Below are positions 1 to 10,545 of a stretch of 64,000 bases of DNA, piece by piece. The DNA lies in contig NW_003314345.1 in the NCBI RefSeq assembly GCF_000143415.4, positions 260,264-324,263 on the forward strand, written 5' to 3'. The translations under genes were made by a program, and so were the position numbers. The DNA is from Selaginella moellendorffii (lineage: Eukaryota > Streptophyta > Lycopodiopsida > Selaginellales > Selaginellaceae). The notes beneath the pieces are model-generated. The model saw only the letters and a list, made by a program, of their open reading frames with translations, was not told where the DNA came from and did not search any database. The stretch's first letter is position 1. The number at the start of each line of letters is the position of its first letter.

Positions 1-1130
1 CGTCGGCGTCAGCTTGACACATGGCAAGTGTTCAGAACAAAGTCTAAGAAGGAGTCCGAGATAGAGTTCAAGAAGGAGTCCAAAATGGAGTCCAAGATGG
101 AGTTTGAGGAGTTTGAGAAGCAGTTTGAGAAGGAGTTTGAGATAAAGTCCGAGATGGAGTTTGAGATGGACCCAAGATGGAGTTCAAGATGGAGTTTGAG
201 ATGGACCCAAGATGGAGTTCAAGATGGACTTAAGATGGAGTTTGAGATAGACTTGAGATGGAGTCTAAGGTCGAGTTTAAGATGGATCTAAGATGGAGTC
301 CGAAGTCAAGACTGAAATCGAGAGTGAGGTTGAGACCGAGACCGAGACTGAATACGAGTATGAGTCTATGTCCAAGTCTAAATCCAAGGGTGAAAGCCCA
401 AAGCATTCATCTCCCAAACCCAAGGGGGTTTGGTGAGCTGTTCAAGAGTCAGCTGTAGCTCCCTCGGGAGATCGAATGATCAATACTTCCAATCCAAGTG
501 TGGGTGGCATTACTTACCTGGATACCTAGCATGGCTCATCGGAACCTCACTTTAGCCACATAGCTAGGGCACCTAAAGGTGGAAGGTGGAAAGAGTACCC
601 ACGAGGCTCACGTAGAGCTATGGTGTTTCAAAATGTCGTCCCAAAGTCCCAAACTATGGAAAGGAAGAAGAGCAGTCCTTTAGTGTAGTGATGAAAGATA
701 CAGTCACATAGTAAGGAAGTCCCAAAGGATAGTAGGACTTAATGGTCAGGCCCTTGGGCCTGAACCCAATGGCAGTGTTGGTGAGTCCGGTCATTGATGA
801 AAAGGGACTTGGTGGGGATAAAAAAAGGGACATTATGGAATGGTGTTCCCTATGTCTCTGGGCATCTTAAGGGTGCTAAGGTGTAGTCAAGCGATGACCA
901 CTCATGGATGGATGGCCCAGTTTTTGAGAGACAAAACTATGATATAGGTGGTCTTGGACTACCGATGTGATAAGGGTGTGAGCATGGCTTTAGCATAATA
1001 GGCTGATTTGTCAGTGGTACCTTTGGGTGTCGGTCATATGATTGGACACGTGGAACACTTGGACCAAGTGCAAAGGCTAAGTGGTATAGATGCCATTCAC
1101 GAGGCTAGCATGTCCCCAAGGAGTCCTTAC
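1..1130 (+). mobile_element. LTR3-family LTR fragment, left part cut by window edge
   Basis: Non-coding repeat matching, by eye, the segments at 55831-56835 (same strand) and 56836-58317 (opposite strand). It holds a degenerate hexamer array (about 28-370), the motif GGGTGAAAGCCCAAAGC at 388-404, and the stretch around 500-1100 whose reverse complement recurs at 56960-57600. Similarity stops near 1130. The true LTR start lies outside the window. No PBS follows; decayed pol sequence begins instead, so the element is truncated or rearranged. Family boundaries are inferred from the other copies (start TGTGAGACA, end TTACA). Confidence 0.7.
28..370 (+). repeat. Degenerate hexamer minisatellite (GAGTCC/GAGATG/GAGTTT units)
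   Basis: About 340 bp built from 6-bp units of the type GAG+NNN (GAGTCC, GAGATG, GAGTTT, GAGACC), often in 12-bp pairs such as GAGATGGAGTCC. It reads open in some frames as a Glu/Ser/Met/Lys-rich string, but this follows from the unit and is no evidence for a gene. The same array occurs in every LTR2 and LTR3 copy here, always just upstream of the GGGTGAAAGCCCAAAGC motif, so it is an LTR component. Confidence 0.9.
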
Positions 1131-1184
1131 GTCACAAAAGAAAGTGGAGTATTAAGCATGTCTCACTAGAGTATAATGGCATTA

Positions 1185-3666
1185 AAGATGTGTGGTTTGG
1201 AAAAGGAGTTCAACCTCTAATTGTTATGCTCTTTCCTACATCTTTGAAGCTGGCTTGGAAAAACACTTTTAAGATATTTTCTGTTTGTTCATAAGTTGGG
1301 GGACCAAGGCATATGTGGGGTAGAAGCAATAGTATGGGATATACTTGATGAGTTTTCCAATGTTTTTCCATCTGAACTTCCATTACGAAGTATGGAGCAT
1401 GGGATTACATTAGAGCTAGAGATGTGGCCAATTTGTTGGCATCTATTTCAATTGAGTTATGTAGAGGAGCAAGAAGTTCAACGATAAATTAAAGAGTTAC
1501 TTAAGTTTAGATTTATTCAGCTAAGTAAATCTTTGTTTGGTGCTCTGGTCTTGCTTGTGAAGAAGAAGGACAACTCAATGCAGATATGTATTGACTATTG
1601 TGCCTTGAACAAGAAGATAGTAAAGAATAAAATGCCAATGCCGCATGTGGATGATATCCTAAACAAGCTTGGTGAAGCACGAGTGTTTACCAAGATTGAT
1701 TTGAGGAATGAATATCATCAAATTGCAATGGATGATGCATCTATCTCCAAGATGGCATTCAACACGAGCTTCATGAATTTTGAGTTTAGAGTTATGTTGT
1801 TTGGTTTGACAAATGTACTAGCCACATTTACTCAGTTGATGACAGAGATATTTAGGTGTTATCTTCATAAGTTTGTGGAGATTTTCTTGGATGATATTCT
1901 TGTTTTCAGCAAGAATATAGAGGAGTATAAAGTGCATTTATGCAAGGTTCTTTTGTTACTATGTGATAGCAAACTTTATGTGAAGAAAAGCAAATATAAA
2001 TTTGCAAAGTTGAAGGTGGAATATCTAGGCTATATTGTGACATCTAAGTTGTTAAAACAAATCCAAGGAAGGTGACTGTGGTGGAAAATTGGCCTACACT
2101 AACTTCAATAACCGAGTTATGCACCTTCATTGGTATGGCTAGTTATTACCGATGTTTCCAGCACAAGTTTGCGGAGGTGGCTATTTCATTGATACGGTTA
2201 TTGTGTAAAAATGTGCTATTTAAGTGGAAGAAGACACATGAGAAGAGTTTTGTGGCATTGAAACAATTGTTGAGTGAGGCTTTAGTGCTTCACATTGTTA
2301 ATCTATCAAAACTTTACAAGGTGACATATGATGTAAGTGGTTATGCACTAAGAGGAGTCCTCATGTAAAAGGGATAATCTGTTGCATCTGGGAGTTGAAT
2401 TTTGAATCCCACGAAGCAATGTTTTTCCACATATGAGTAAGAGTTACTCTCTATTGTTCATACTTTGCAGACATAGCAGCATTATTTTTATAGTGCAATA
2501 TTCATGGTGTTGATAGATCATAAACCTCTTGTGTTTCACACAAAAGGAGTTGAACATTAGGCAAGTTCTTTGGATGGTCAAACTCATGGAGTTTGGCAAA
2601 CTTTCTATTGAGCATCATCCAGGAAAATTAAATGTGGTGGTAGATGTTTTATTTCGTGTTTTTTATGTGATGGCGTTATAAACATGGTTTTGTTATCATT
2701 TGAGTAAGGTGGTCAGCAAGTTTGGGCAGTGAGTGTGCTTAGGCTCAAGATGCTAAGGTGGTCTCTTTGCGAACCCATATGGAAGCACCTTTTTCATTGG
2801 TGGATGGGATTCTTTATTATAGTAGCCGTATATATTTACTACGGGTGGATGCATTAATTCCTCAAATTTTATTCCACTATCATGATTGCCTAGAAACTAG
2901 TCATTTTGGGGGAAGACATATGAGTTGATTAAGTGCAATTTTTATTGGAGGAATATAAAGCTAATATCCCTGACTATAGTAAATCATAGGAGCTTTGTTA
3001 GTGAGTAAAGGTGCCACAGGAGAAGCCAAGGGGATTTTTGCAACTTTTACCTATTCTTTAGAGCCATTGGTATAGTATCTTTATGGACTTCATCACTTGT
3101 TTATCATGAACACAAAGGCAAAAGGAGCAAGTATGGGTGATAGTTGATCATTTAACAAAGTATATACGGTTGTTAGCTCTTCAAAAGACTATCACTGCCT
3201 CAGACTTAGCTACAGTCTACTTGGAGAAGGTTTTTCTTGATTTTAATTTACTAAAAGACATCATTAGTGATCAAGATTCAAAGTTCACTAGTGGATTTTG
3301 GAAGAGCTTTGCAAAGGCTATGCAAGTGACTTTCAAACTCTTGAGTGGAAATCATCCTTAGACAGATAAGCAAATCGAGTGTGTGAATCAGGTGGTGGAG
3401 GATATACTACATTGTATCATTGGTCAAAAGTAGGGATAGTGGGATCTCTATCTTCTGTTGGTGCAATTTGTCTACAACAATAACTAACACAATGAAACCA
3501 AGTTAAATCTTTACTTTGCCATGTTTAAAAGGCATCCCCGAATAGCGGTGGAGTTGGGATGGCATTTGAGTAAGGATGTTCAAGATAAACTTGATTCTGA
3601 GGTGACTGATCTGGCCACAGAACTTAATGAGATTCTTGTGGTATGCAAATAGAATTTGCAGGCAGC
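1185..3666 (+). pseudogene. Ty3/gypsy pol remnant (RT, RNase H, integrase)
   Basis: Decayed polyprotein of a Ty3/gypsy retrotransposon. Recognisable in order: the pre-RT segment DILDEFSNVFPSELP near 1335; reverse transcriptase about 1533-2075, including CIDYCALNK and the active-site string FLDDILVFS; a frameshift near 2070; RNase H connection and core about 2080-2660, with the TDHKPL-like box now IDHKPL; integrase zinc-binding region about 2780-2950; integrase core about 3130-3420 with VDHLTKY and SDQDSKF. Several stops fall where Trp or Gln codons are expected. The reading stops abruptly at 3666, where an LTR1-family LTR begins, so the LTR1 element inserted into this pol. It is not functional. 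Confidence 0.9.
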
Positions 3667-4505
3667 TGTCGCAAATATGACTTCAGGTATCAAAAGATAC
3701 TTGTCGGCCAATCCTTATAGACACTATTTCCTTACTACGATGACGGCAAGAGATCAATACTATTGGTTCCTTTCATTAGCCCCTTTTGTTTAAGTGTTGG
3801 TAAATTGGGCTTAACATCTATACTTAACCAAATAAATATAAGGTAGAAACTCCTATATGTTTCTAGTTAAGCATTCTCAGCCTAGTTTTAATTCTTTTTT
3901 GCTTTGTCTTACATTGGCTTGCCCTTGTGTATTGAGACTAATCCCTCAATATTGCCAAATGATAACTTACCGTATTTGCCAAACACCTTCGCTATCATGC
4001 CTTTTGTGTTAGTCTCATTCCGGTCCTAAATGCTATTTATAGAAAGTGTCTAAATCAGCTCATTTGGCATATTTACGGAATGTAGAGATTGACTTAAACA
4101 TAATGGTGTTGATCTTATGTCAAAATTCCATATTTTGTAAGTTTCAAGCTTGTTTCAAATGCTAACTCCTAGTACTAAGGGTGGCTAAGGGTGAAAGCCC
4201 AAAGCATGTGTTCCTCAAAGGAGGGGGAGGGAGTTCTAAATGTATAGTAGGGATAATAGTTGGTATGTAAATCTAACCACTTGAGACATTAGTTTAGCTT
4301 CTACTAGGCTATGTCGCTCCTTGTTTTGCATCCAGCTTGGGTCTAAGCCCAAGCTTCACATTACTTTAGTAGGTGGAGTACCCTCCTCCTCATGTTAAGC
4401 TATTAGTATGCCAAAATCATGCCAGACATTGTTTGACACCATTTTGCATGTAGGTGCTAAATATAGAGAGCTAGTGCTCATGAGATTGTATTAGACCCTC
4501 GTTTT

Positions 4506-5080
4506 TGTAAGCTCCTAAATTTAGAATTCCTGGGAGGTCACCAACCCAATACTATTCAAACCCAATGACGCTTAATCCCAAATATCCCAAAACCCTTAAC
4601 CGATTGGAATAAGGGGTGCACTCTTGTTCATGGGCCATTTCCCTCTATATTTGAACCCCTATGGATTGTCTCTCGAGTCGTTCCCTTTGGTTGCTTACAA
4701 TCCACCATGCTTCTTACAAATTCATGCCCTCATGAACGGAAATTAAGAGCCCCTCTTTCTTGATACCCTACCCCTCGGGTCGAGCCCAATAAGAGCAAAC
4801 TAGACCTACCAAATGTCAATCAATATGTGGTGTGATTCCCCTAGCCAACCAACAAAGTTGGACTCAAGACCTCTTTGATACCAAATATAAGCTCTTGAAT
4901 TTGAACTTCCCGGGAGGTCACCCAGCACAGTACTATTCAAACCCAAGGACGTTTAACCCCAACTATCCCAAAATCCTTAATCGATTGGAAAACAGGGTGC
5001 ACTCTTATTCGTGGGCCCTTTCCCTCTATATTTGAACCCCTATAGATCATCTCTCGAGTCATTCCCTTTAATTGCTTACA
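4506..5080 (-). mobile_element. Cassandra-like TRIM retrotransposon with 5S-rRNA-like LTRs
   Basis: A complete terminal-repeat retrotransposon in miniature on the minus strand. 5' LTR 4886-5080 (195 bp), starting TGTAAGCAA. PBS at 4870-4883 reads TGGTATCAAAGAGG on the minus strand, complementary in type to initiator tRNA-Met, two bases after the LTR. The internal domain is only 186 bp (4700-4885) and has no ORF. A short purine-rich GGTGGAT abuts the 3' LTR (4506-4699, 194 bp). Candidate target duplication is GTTTT (4501-4505) against GTTTC (5081-5085). Both LTRs carry a 5S rRNA-like block, the hallmark of Cassandra TRIMs. The two LTRs differ at many positions, so the insertion is old. It lies inside an LTR1 LTR. 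Confidence 0.8.
4908..4960 (-). other. 5S rRNA-like segment inside TRIM LTR (second copy at 4528-4578)
   Basis: Read on the minus strand, this resembles the 3' half of plant 5S rRNA: a GGTTAAACGTCCTTGGG stretch (compare A-box AGTTAAGCGTGCTTGGG), then AATAGTAC (compare GAGTAGTAC), then GCTGGGTGACC and TCCCGGGAAG (box C). These are internal RNA polymerase III promoter elements of 5S genes. The 5' half of 5S rRNA is not recognisable, so it is not a 5S gene. The other LTR copy has TTAAGCGTCATTGGG and GGTGACCTCCC. Confidence 0.75.
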
Positions 5081-5132
5081 GTTTCATAATGTAATAAGTT
5101 TGGAGTTCGGCTCCAAATTCATGTGTGCTACA

Positions 5133-8100
5133 TTTAGTATTAGAGAAATTGTCTTAGTGATTCCTATCCAATTTTTGTCAAAAATTCTAACTCAAGTTGC
5201 ATATGCAGAGACTTTTCTAGTAGATCCAAAGTGACCTATGTAGGATTAATTGGATTGCACCATCCGGTAAGAATATTGTATGCATGTTCAGTTACTGATA
5301 GAAGTATGCATGCAACTAATGAAATGGTGAAAAGGAATTGTGTTGATGACACTGAAACCTCTAGATAGACAAATCAAGAGGAGGAAACTCCTACTAGAGA
5401 TGTTGCAAAAGAGGCAAAGGCTGAATTAGAGGATGAAAGGCCTAATGTTGTGGCACTACAATGTACATCTCAAAAAGTTGAGATCAAGATTTTGCGAAAG
5501 GAAGTTCGTAAATTGAAGAAGGTGAACAAGAAGAGGAAAAAGAAGCTAAAATATCTAAACTAGCTAAACCTAAGCAACCAAACTTCTTTTCAAGTTCTAA
5601 AGATGATGAAGTTTTACAACTGCCCCCGATTGCATGAATTTAAAAGTTCAAGCCTCTGAAACCACCCAATTTCATAGGCATGCAAGACTATAAGGTTTTG
5701 GAAGATTGGGTCTTCCAAAAGACATAGATGATTGTATAAAAGTTGTGTATGCGCAATCCTTTCTGATAGATCATGCCAAAACTTGGTGGTGCCAAGTGTT
5801 TGCTGAAAAAGGGCAGACTAGAAGTTGGACCAAGATGCAATCTCGTATCCGTAAGGAATACTTGTCAAATGATCTTGGTCTAAGACTTCGTGCAGAGCTA
5901 CGGTAGTTAAGGCAATGAGGGGACCTTATGTATTACGTTAATGTGTTTGCTCAAAAGCACATCATGATTGCAAATATGAGTGACAAAGATGCTCAAAGTT
6001 ATTTCTTGGAAGGGTTAAGTTCACTTTCTAGCAATGAGATTTTGAAGTTTAAACTAAAGATATACCTAAAGTGTAAAGAGGTAGCACAGCAAGTCGCCTT
6101 CAATCACTCGCTCATGAAACAATATCAACAATCGTATGCTGGTCCCTCATACAAGAATAAGAACTTCAAGAATAAATAAGATGATCGGAAACAAAGGGTG
6201 GAAGGAAGGTTTTGCCCTGGATACTCACAAGCAATAGTTAACAAAGGTGGTGGTGGTTAGCAACCACCAACAACTTCTTCTAGTCCTAGGCACTCTATTC
6301 CTTCTCCTGATGGGTACAGTCAACATCAATCTATGAAACCTGCTCCTAGCAGAACAGGTAGTGTGGGTCATTGCTTCTATTGTGGAGAAACAAGATATAG
6401 GTCCTTGGAATATCCCAACAAACATAAAATAAGGTATCATGTTAATATCATAAGGGAAAACGGTGGTGGTGAAACTGAAGGGGTTAATGCAAACTATAAG
6501 GAAGAGGAGGTGAGTTATTTTTGTTACTTTCCTTAAGTTTTTCTCGTAGTAAATGCAAACATTGATCCATTAATATATTTGATAAGCTTTGTCTGTGGAC
6601 ACCGAATCTGAGTGATAATTGACATAGGAGCTACACACAATATGATATCCAAAGACTTAGTTAAGTTGTTAGAATTGAATGTTAAGCAGATGTCACTTAT
6701 ACACTTCCAATTTGCGAAAGGTGGGCAAGTAGCTAGAAAATTTGTGAGTGATGTTCCAATAAAAATATTCAAGTGGAAAAAAAGAGTGGACTTGGTAGTG
6801 TTGAAGATACCAAATTTTCAGATAGTGTTTAGTATGGATTTCTTCAAAAAACTTATAAAAGGGATTTATGGTGCTGGACAAAATTGCATCATATTGAGGT
6901 CGGTAGGATGTCTTGTTATGTCCTTCCAGCTGCAAAAGCAAGATGCTAAGTTCTTGATTGCGATGTAAGCCACAAATTTTTTCTTTCCAATTTGCCAGCT
7001 TACCTCATCTATCCGTCCAACACTGCCTTGGCTTTTGCTAAGTTCCCTCGCCAAGGTTCCCGCCTATGGTACCAGCTCTTACCTGGTCTTACTTGGTTTC
7101 AGCTACTCACTACACGAGCAACGAAGTGTTAGCCATCCATCCACGAATTCCCAAATCTCTCCCAATCCCCCTCCCCGGGTTAGACTGGACTTAAGGTTCA
7201 GCTACACTCCCCACAAGCACAAGTAGCCAAGCATACCAAGTTTCCAGGTTCCTAACATTCCATGGTACCACAAGACTTGATCATGGGACCCTCTAAATCC
7301 CAAGTCTCGGGTGCAACACTTGCTTCGGGACGCCGAGGCGAAATATCGTGGCCTAACGGCCCGGTATGGGTACCTCTACCCCCCCACTTCCATCCCGAAG
7401 GGAAGGTCCAAGCCCCTAGGAAGGGCGAGGACCAATGAGCCGCACGGTACTCAAGTAGGGCACCACTCTACATGAGCCGGGAGCACCGCAGTCGGTTTCC
7501 CTTTTGGGAGTGGGAGCTGCTCTTGAACACTTCCTTGGATGGCCCCTCCAGCACCAACCAAGTCCATGCTCACTCCCACCCAAGGCCCCTCGGTCCTAGT
7601 CCCAACCTCAAGTCAGTTTGGAAGCCCTACTGGAGAGTTCCCTCAAAATTGGTTCCTAGACCTCACTATCCCTACTATACTTTTGGAACCCCCTACAGCC
7701 CCCCCTCCCCTGGGGGACGCACGCTTTGGGCTTTCACCCCTTGACCCGTATTAGTACTCAGACTTAGTCTCTGGCTCGATCTCGGATCCGACTTCGGATT
7801 CGGTCTTGGACTCGATCTCGGACTCGATCTTGGACCCGATCTCGGACTCGACCTCGGACTTGACCTCGGACTCGGTCTCGGACCCGATTTCGGATCTCGG
7901 ACTCCGTCTCGAACTCGGTTTCGAACTCGGTTTCGAACTCGGTTTCGAACTCGGTCTTAGAGTCGGTCTTGGACTCGATCTTAGACTTGGTCCCATCCGA
8001 TGAACTCTTTATCATTTTGGTCATGCTTTCGGGGCTTCTTTAGCCTACGACACCTCGGCGAGTTGGTTCCTTACATGCGAGAGCCGCTCAAAATGCAGCT

Positions 8101-8716
8101 AAGAAGGGATGTTAGACATTTTGGGTTCAAGTGATGGAAGTTAAGGGTCTTAGTGACTCAGTACAAATTGGTGATAGGGTTAATCTTGTACCAAAGGAGA
8201 TATTGGAGTTGTTGGTAAGGAATCAGGATATCTTTCCAAAGGATTTGCCACTAGCGCTACCTCCTAGCCATGAGGTTGATCATTGGATTGAGGTTGTTCT
8301 GGGTTCTAAACCACCTACAAAAACTCAATATCATCTAAAAATTTTTTAGATGGCTGAACTCAAGAATTTACTTATAGAGCTTCTTGACAAAGGTTATGTT
8401 TGACCAAGCAAGTCACCTTATGGAGTTCTAGTCTATTTTATTATGAAAAAGGATGGTACTATGAGGATGTGTATTGATTATCGAGCTCTTAACAAGATTA
8501 TGGTAAAAAATAATTATCCTTTGCCTCATATGGATGACTTATTTGACCAACTCTTAAAGGTTAAATACTTTATGTGGCTTGATTTGCGGTTTGCATATCA
8601 CTAGATATGGGTGGCAGATCAAAATGTGCAAAAGACAGCCTTTCAGACTTAGTACAAGTCCTATGAATTCCTTGTCATGCCGTTTGGGTTATGCAATGCT
8701 ACGGCAACATTCAGCA
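5133..8716 (+). pseudogene. LTR1-headed Ty3/gypsy gag-pro-RT remnant, split by a solo LTR
   Basis: Begins with a decayed PBS directly after the LTR1 LTR. Gag: a basic, coiled-coil-like N-terminus (about 5310-5560), the DYKVLEDW box near 5690, AKTWW near 5778, and the C-terminal part to 6180. The zinc knuckle near 6370 (CFYCGE...) has lost its His and last Cys. Protease is near 6612-6960 with DIGATHN in place of DTGA. A solo LTR (6964-8075) interrupts next, after which pol resumes at 8081: linker, then RT with CIDYRALNK near 8470 and MPFGLCNA near 8680. RT breaks off at about 8716 against LTR3 sequence. Multiple stops; non-functional. Its LTR and PBS match the non-coding element at 9411-16681. 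Confidence 0.85.
6964..8075 (-). mobile_element. LTR2-family solo LTR with perfect TSD
   Basis: On the minus strand it starts TGTAAGGAACCAACTCGCC (at 8075) and ends ...GGCTTACA (at 6964), 1112 bp. It aligns by eye along its whole length with the LTR at 61248-62399. Flanks are a perfect 5-bp duplication, TGCGA at 6959-6963 and 8076-8080. No internal sequence is present, so it is a solo LTR left by LTR-LTR recombination. It contains the hexamer array (about 7755-7990) and the module GGGTGAAAGCCCAAAGC (7723-7739). Removing it and one TSD brings the flanking pol frame back into register. Confidence 0.93.
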
Positions 8717-9410
8717 AAGGACTTCCACACCATGTGACCATAACCTTGGTCACTACACCAGAGGACTACCCTTCCTCCTTTCCACAGTTTAGAATTTTGG
8801 GACAACATTTCGGAACACCGTGGCCCTATGTGAGCCTCATGAATACTCTCCCTGCCTTCCGCCTTTGGGTGCTCTAGCCATGGGCTTAGAGCGAGGTTCC
8901 GTTAAGCCATGCTAGGTATCCAAGTAGGTAGTGCTACCCATGCTTGGACTGGAAGCATTGACCATTTGATCTCCCAGGGGAACTAGACCCAGCTCTTAAA
9001 CACTTCACCAAACTACCTCACTTGTCAGTCCATATTCACTCTAGCCTTGGACCTCCCAGTGGTTATCTCATCACCCCGCACCTGGGTACAACCTTCCTGG
9101 GTCAAACTGTCCTTTCTTACCTAAACTGGCTCCACTAGGGTCCAACCCCCACACTCTCCCTACTATACTTTTGGAACCCCCTACAGCCCCCCCCCCCCCC
9201 CCCCCCCGCCACTCTGGAGGATGATCGCTTTGGGCTTTCACCCAACAGGCTATATTAGTATTTGGACTCGGACTCAGACTAGAACTTAGACTCAGACTCA
9301 ATCTCAGTCTTGACTTTGGACTCGGACTCGGTCTTGGTCTTGGTCTCGGTCTCGGTTCCATCTCGAACTCCATCTCAGACTCATCTCAGATTTATCTCGG
9401 ACTCCATCTC
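8717..9410 (-). mobile_element. LTR3-family LTR, 3' portion (split by LARD insertion)
   Basis: Minus-strand LTR3 sequence, matching 57355-57960 by eye. It contains the module (9151-9243) with a 21-base C tract at 9187-9207, then the hexamer array on the minus strand (9250-9410). It is cut at 9410 by the LARD-like element, and its 5' part continues at 16687-17079. Its other end abuts the truncated RT near 8716. Confidence 0.8.
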
Positions 9411-10545
9411 TGTCGCGCATATGACTTCGGGTATCGAAAGTTACCTGTCGACTAGTCCTTACGGACACTCTTACCTTACTGCCACGATGGCAGGAGGTCG
9501 GTATTGCTGGGCCCGTTATCAGTCTCCGCCTAAGCTAGTTGAGAAACTGGTCATCACATGTGCACTTAGACCGGAAGGGCACTAAGGAAGGAAATCCTAA
9601 GTTGTCATTTAGTCAAGCAGACTTGACACGGTGATGAGAAACTCATGATGTTGGCTTGCACTTACTAGTGTTAGGAACCCCCGCGATATTGAGCTTGGTC
9701 TCAATATTGCTAAATGATAGCTTACCGTGTCTGCCAAACACCCTCGCTATTATGCCCTTTGTGTTAGTCTCGTTTCGGTCCCAAATGCTATTTATGGAAA
9801 GTGTCCAGATTTGCTCATTTGGCATATCTACGGAATGTAGAGATCGTCCTGAACACAATGGTGTTCGTCCCGTGTCCAAATTCGCAATCTAGGGACATTC
9901 CATATTTAGTAAGTTTCGAGCTTGTCCCAGAGACTAACTCCTGATACTAAGGGAGGCTTGGGGTGAAAGCCCAAAGCGTGTGTTCCTCAAGGGGGGGGGG
10001 GCTGTGGGGGGTTCCAAATGTATAGTAGGGATAGTGGGTAGGTCGGGCATGGCTGACCAACCTGAGGCATAGTCTAGCTCCCGCTTGCGTGCCTGTCCTT
10101 GTTCTGCGTCCAGCTTGGGTCTAAGCCCAAGTTCCATTCCATGCTAGTTGGTGGAGTACCCATATCCTCACGTTAGGCCACCGGTATGCCGAAATAGCGC
10201 CAGACTCCGTTTGGCTCCATTTTGCGTGCTGGTTCTAGCATTGGGATGCTAGTTGCTCCAGGACTGTTCCAAGTCGCTCCGGGCTCCTGTCCCTTCGCTC
10301 CTTGGGCTTTATGCTCGGGAGTTGCTCCGTGGTTCGGTTCCGTCACTCTTTGGCTCCATGCTTGGGAGTTTGGCACCGTTCCTTCGTTTAGTGGCCCAAG
10401 GCCCTGAACCTCAGGTTCCTATGGACACGTGGCATGTGACAAGTGGCATCTGTCACGTGGCACAAAGAGGGTTTAGGTTCCACTTTGTGGTGTTATCGTA
10501 TGGTAAATCACCATAGGATAAAGGGTCAAAACCACGTGCGCTACA
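9411..10545 (+). repeat. 5' LTR of LARD-like element (LTR1)
   Basis: 1135 bp. Contains the module GGGTGAAAGCCCAAAGC (9961-9977) followed by a G tract (9991-10001) and GGTTCCAAATGTATAGTAGG, but no hexamer array. Three G-box cores CACGTG occur at 10426, 10454 and 10533. In the first 440 bp it differs from the 3' LTR by about a dozen substitutions and a few 1-2-bp indels, which suggests a fairly recent insertion. Confidence 0.92.

Larger units (their letters stand above)
3667..5132 (+). mobile_element. Old LTR1-family 5' LTR, itself interrupted by a TRIM
   Basis: Starts TGTCGC and ends CTACA, matching the intact LTRs of the element at 9411-16681 at both ends and in the middle (for example the stretch around 3940-4250). 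Module GGGTGAAAGCCCAAAGC lies at 4189-4205. It is followed by TTTAGTATTAGAG, a decayed form of the TTTGGTATCAGAG primer-binding region after the intact LTR1. Much of the divergence looks like C-to-T and G-to-A change. Without the 575-bp TRIM it is about 890 bp, shorter than the 1135-bp intact LTR. Confidence 0.8.

Noticed and set aside
28-370. CRISPR-like array
   Set aside because: Units are contiguous 6-bp variants without spacers, in a plant LTR.
5133-5151. Functional PBS after the old LTR1
   Set aside because: TTTAGTATTAGAG has decayed from TTTGGTATCAGAG and is unlikely to prime; kept only as a homology mark.
7751-8024. Glu/Ser/Arg-rich ORFs in the hexamer arrays
   Set aside because: Open frames follow from the 6-bp unit lacking stops; the same arrays occur in LTRs in both orientations.
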